Assembly: GCA_900763965.1 (NCBI GenBank)
Contig: CAAFMG010000133.1
Coordinates: forward strand, 1 to 7,549
Source: an uncultured Oscillospiraceae bacterium
Lineage (GTDB): Bacteria > Bacillota > Clostridia > Oscillospirales > Oscillospiraceae
Direction: 5' to 3'
DNA: 7,549 nt
Shown here: positions 5,759 through 7,549 of the stretch, piece after piece
How positions within the stretch are numbered: position 1 is the first letter of the stretch
Layout: every line of letters begins with the position of its first letter
Program-made: the position numbers and the translations under genes
The notes under the pieces: model-generated
Databases searched by the model: none
Seen by the model: the letters and a program-made list of their open reading frames with translations, nothing else
What the model was told of the DNA's origin: nothing

Positions 5759-7156
5759 TTACTTTTCAGGGTTCCCCGCAGCAGGCAGGAACCAGACGGC
5801 GGCAATGCCTCCCATGACACACAGCACCTCCACAATGGCCAGCAGGTGGATGGTCTGCACGGCGGCAGCGGCGGCCTCCAGGCCCCGGCCCATGCCGTCG
5901 GTCACGCCGTTGGTGAACAGGGGCACCAGCACTGCCACGCCGAAGGGGGCGGACAGATCCCGGAACAGGCCGTAGGTTCCCGTACCGGCACCGGCAGCGT
6001 TCTGGGGCAGACCGGACAGAACCACCTTCATAAAGATGGTGCCATTGGCTCCCAGACCAAATCCCAGAATTCCCAGAGACAGCATCAAAAGCCAAGCCGG
6101 GGACTGCTCCGAAAACAGCAGCATCAAAGCGCAGCCCAGGCCCGTCAGGGTCAGAGAGCCGGTCAGCAGCTTCCTGGGCTCCCGGCGGTCGGCCTGGGGT
6201 CCCAGAATCACAGAGCCAAGGGCCATGCCGATATACATAACGGAAATGGCATAGCCGGAGACCACGGTATTTTCCGGCTGGGTGTAGTTGACGAAGACGA
6301 TGGTGTTGGTCATGTTGGCCTGCATCAGACCCTGGGTGAGGAACAGGGCCAGAATGGACAGCAGAAAGACCTTCCGCTTCATAAAGTCCACCGGCAGAAC
6401 GGGGTTTTTCGCCTTTCTTTCCGCCATCACCAGTCCGGCCAGAGCCGCCAGAGCCAGCAGGAACACCCCCCGGAAGATCCCGGAGTCCCAGCCCATGTTC
6501 TGACCGAAGGAGGGCACGCACAGTGCCAGGCTGAAAAAGATCAGAATCATGGCCGCGCCAAAGCCGTCAAAGCCCTGCAAAGCCCCCTTCCGGGATACAT
6601 TTTCCTCCCGGCAGGACAGGCAGTACACCAGCACCGCCACGCAGAACCCGGTGCAGACCCACATCATGGCCCGCCAGCCCCAGAGATTGATGATCCATGC
6701 CCCTACCGTCGGCCCGATGACCACCGAACCGCTGGAGATCAGCATGTACATGGCAAAGCCCTGGGCGATTTTCTGGGGCGGGAACTCGGTGAGGATATAG
6801 GCCATAACCACCGGGGCAATGGCGGCAACCCCCACACCCAGAATAAACCGGGCCAGGAGCATCATAGGAAGATTCACCGCCAGCGCCGTCAGCACCGTAC
6901 CCAGGGTGTACACCGCCACACCCAGCAGCAGCGTCACCCGGCGGCCCAGCGCATCCGCCACCTTGCCCAGAATGGGGGCGCAGGCGGCAGTGGACATGGC
7001 CAGGGCCAGGGCGGCCCAGGTGGTATTGTTGTAGGCAAGGCCCAGATCCTTGACAAAGGCCGGGCTCAGCACAGCGCCGAAGCCACCCACCAGACCCACC
7101 AGCAGCGCCGCGGCACCGTATGGGGCAAAGCCCTTTGCGTATTGTTTGTTTTCCAT
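5759..7156 (-). CDS. 14-helix MFS drug-efflux transporter (DHA2-like)
   Basis: This 465-residue protein is a proton-coupled exporter of the cytoplasmic membrane. I count 14 hydrophobic segments, the first about 12-33 and the last about 433-458, which fits the DHA2 (EmrB/QacA-like) branch rather than 12-helix MFS proteins. Motif A is intact between TM2 and TM3 (GKVADALGRR, 64-73), motif B is seen in TM4 (LLARFILGVG, with R103), and a motif C-like IGPTVGAW lies in TM5 (147-154), a marker of antiporters. A second, degenerate motif A-like GPQADRREPRK follows TM10 (319-329). The chosen ATG has an AAGGG ribosome site eight bases upstream. An in-frame extension to 7258 would run through the leader hairpin and has no ribosome site. 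It has its own terminator and leader, so it is transcribed separately from the ABC operon. The drug or metabolite exported cannot be told from sequence. Confidence 0.94.
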   Translation of the reverse strand: MENKQYAKGFAPYGAAALLVGLVGGFGAVLSPAFVKDLGLAYNNTTWAALALAMSTAACAPILGKVADALGRRVTLLLGVAVYTLGTVLTALAVNLPMMLLARFILGVGVAAIAPVVMAYILTEFPPQKIAQGFAMYMLISSGSVVIGPTVGAWIINLWGWRAMMWVCTGFCVAVLVYCLSCREENVSRKGALQGFDGFGAAMILIFFSLALCVPSFGQNMGWDSGIFRGVFLLALAALAGLVMAERKAKNPVLPVDFMKRKVFLLSILALFLTQGLMQANMTNTIVFVNYTQPENTVVSGYAISVMYIGMALGSVILGPQADRREPRKLLTGSLTLTGLGCALMLLFSEQSPAWLLMLSLGILGFGLGANGTIFMKVVLSGLPQNAAGAGTGTYGLFRDLSAPFGVAVLVPLFTNGVTDGMGRGLEAAAAAVQTIHLLAIVEVLCVMGGIAAVWFLPAAGNPEK

Positions 7157-7175
7157 AAAGACTTCCCTTCCGTTG

Positions 7176-7217
7176 AAAAAAATACACCTGCTCAGCAAAC
7201 GGGGCTCGCTGAACAGG
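7176..7217 (-). terminator. Terminator-like hairpin in the MFS leader (candidate attenuator)
   Basis: On the minus strand CCTGTTCAGC (7217-7208) pairs with GCTGAGCAGG (7196-7187) over 10 bp with one U-G pair and an 11-base loop, followed by TGTA and seven T's (7182-7176). It has the form of an intrinsic terminator but lies upstream of the MFS ribosome site, so full termination would silence the gene. It could instead end an upstream transcript, but no gene is seen just before it. Confidence 0.6.
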
Positions 7218-7251
7218 ATACCCAGTTTCCCGGGGTCTATACACACAAGAA

Positions 7252-7283
7252 CCCCCACGAGGCTTTTTGCAGCCCCGTGAGGG
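7252..7283 (-). promoter_or_regulatory. Upstream leader hairpin complementary to the attenuator loop
   Basis: CCC-CACG-GGCT (7252-7264) pairs with AGCC-CGTG-GGG (7271-7283), interrupted by two single mismatches, around a 6-base loop. Eight bases of its minus-strand 5' arm (7278-7271, ACGGGGCT) are perfectly complementary to the loop of the following terminator hairpin (7206-7199, AGCCCCGT). The two hairpins could therefore swap partners or form a pseudoknot, as in a riboswitch or attenuator. It does not match a riboswitch class I can name. Confidence 0.4.
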
Positions 7284-7301
7284 ATTTGCGACGATATACG
7301 A

Positions 7302-7343
7302 TTAGAGCGTATCCTTTAAAACTTCATTTTCGATGAAATGCAT
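7302..7343 (-). CDS. Possible 13-residue leader peptide upstream of the MFS gene
   Basis: A short frame MHFIENEVLKDTL ends just before the leader hairpins. An AAAAGG-like purine run lies only four to five bases before its ATG, which is weak and close. It contains no run of a single amino acid that would signal amino-acid attenuation. It may be chance; I list it because of its position at the head of a structured leader. No clear promoter was found upstream. Confidence 0.15.
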   Translation of the reverse strand: MHFIENEVLKDTL

Positions 7344-7383
7344 TTTGCCTTTTTCTGCGGATAAGGTAATTCGGTGGCACCGT

Positions 7384-7499
7384 CTGCGTAGGGGTGGTGC
7401 TCCGCGCAGCGAATCAAAATCCGATGATCGCCGGGGGCGATCACACCATAATTCAACGGCTATCAGCCGCCCGGTTGTTTCCCCCATGGGGAAACAACC
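7384..7499 (-). repeat. Decayed cluster of palindromic repeat modules, inverted relative to the left end
   Basis: CTGCGTAGGGG (7384-7394) repeats 74-84. TGATCGCC/GGCGATCA (7425-7432 with 7436-7443) is an 8-bp hairpin. CGGCT/AGCCG (7457-7461 with 7465-7469) is a degenerate form of the GGGCGG palindrome. A perfect 12-bp stem, GGTTGTTTCCCC with GGGGAAACAACC around a 3-base loop, fills 7473-7499. On the minus strand the order (GTTGTTT hairpin, then GGGCGG palindrome) is the same as on the plus strand at 241-290, so the two clusters are inverted copies. Confidence 0.65.
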
Positions 7500-7549
7500 A
7501 ACGAGACCTTTGTGGGCCTGAAGAATTTCCAGCACCTGCTCAAGGACAC
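7500..7549 (+). pseudogene. Fragment resembling a MalF/UgpA-type sugar ABC permease, 5' part missing
   Basis: The plus strand reads NETFVGLKNFQHLLKD and runs off the window. Sugar ABC permeases of the MalF/UgpA family carry a very similar segment (FVGLxNFxxLLxD) right after their first membrane helix. Here that helix is absent: upstream in frame are only bases of the repeat hairpin ending at 7499, then a stop at 7449-7451, with no ATG. Fourteen of the 16 codons end in G or C, as in the real genes nearby, which favours this strand. Possible explanations are a gene truncated by the repeat, a chance resemblance, or an assembly join at the repeat. The minus strand is also open here but has less gene-like codon use. 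Confidence 0.35.

Noticed and set aside
5759..7258. Extended MFS start at 7258
   Set aside because: The extra 34 residues are not hydrophobic in the expected way and would be encoded by the attenuator hairpin. The ATG at 7156 has a ribosome site and directly precedes TM1.
5657..7336. Long plus-strand open frame (about 559 codons) opposite the MFS gene
   Set aside because: Gln/His/Gly-rich low-complexity product antisense to a clear 14-helix transporter, without a ribosome site and running through both flanking terminator-like hairpins.
7302..7535. Minus-strand frame of 77 codons at the right end
   Set aside because: It runs through the GTTGTTTCCCC hairpin, the GGCGATCA hairpin and other repeat modules, and codon use in the non-repeat part is less gene-like than on the plus strand. 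Only its last 13 codons are kept as a doubtful leader peptide.

Overview
The window looks like chromosomal DNA from a GC-rich Gram-positive gut-type Firmicute, most likely a Clostridia/Oscillospirales relative. That is inferred from strong AGGAGG-type ribosome sites, G/C-ending codons, a lipoprotein adaptor with no outer-membrane partner gene nearby, and many short palindromic intergenic repeats. The taxonomic guess is inference only. All five complete genes are on the minus strand, so transcription runs right to left.

Layout from left to right. Positions 1-332 are non-coding and packed with palindromic repeat modules. A strong bidirectional terminator (333-372) ends a four-gene efflux operon. 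In transcription order the operon is: a lipoprotein HlyD/MacA-type adaptor (5548-4193), a MacB/LolD-type ABC ATPase (4193-3489), a second membrane-anchored adaptor (3496-1646) and a MacB/FtsX-type permease (1633-380). The first junction is TAATG, the second is an 8-base overlap and the third a 12-base gap, so the genes are tightly coupled. A candidate promoter lies at 5585-5613. Another hairpin terminator (5713-5743) separates the operon from an upstream 14-helix MFS exporter gene (7156-5759).

The MFS gene has a long structured leader (7157-7285) that contains a terminator-like hairpin just before the ribosome site, suggesting attenuation. Beyond it, 7380-7499 holds decayed repeat modules of the same family as those at the left end, in inverted orientation. 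The last 50 bases read on the plus strand as a piece of a MalF/UgpA-like sugar ABC permease whose first membrane segment is missing, because the repeat abuts it.

The ABC operon should form a YknXYZ/MacAB-like export machine, in which ATP hydrolysis by the ATPase drives an extracytoplasmic permease domain capped by adaptor proteins. Its unusual points are two different adaptors for one permease; a natural (GGGSE)n linker inside the second adaptor, encoded by a 15-bp tandem repeat; and a Met/Asp/His-rich duplicated tail on the lipoprotein adaptor. These are the most novel-looking elements here. The substrate cannot be read from the sequence.
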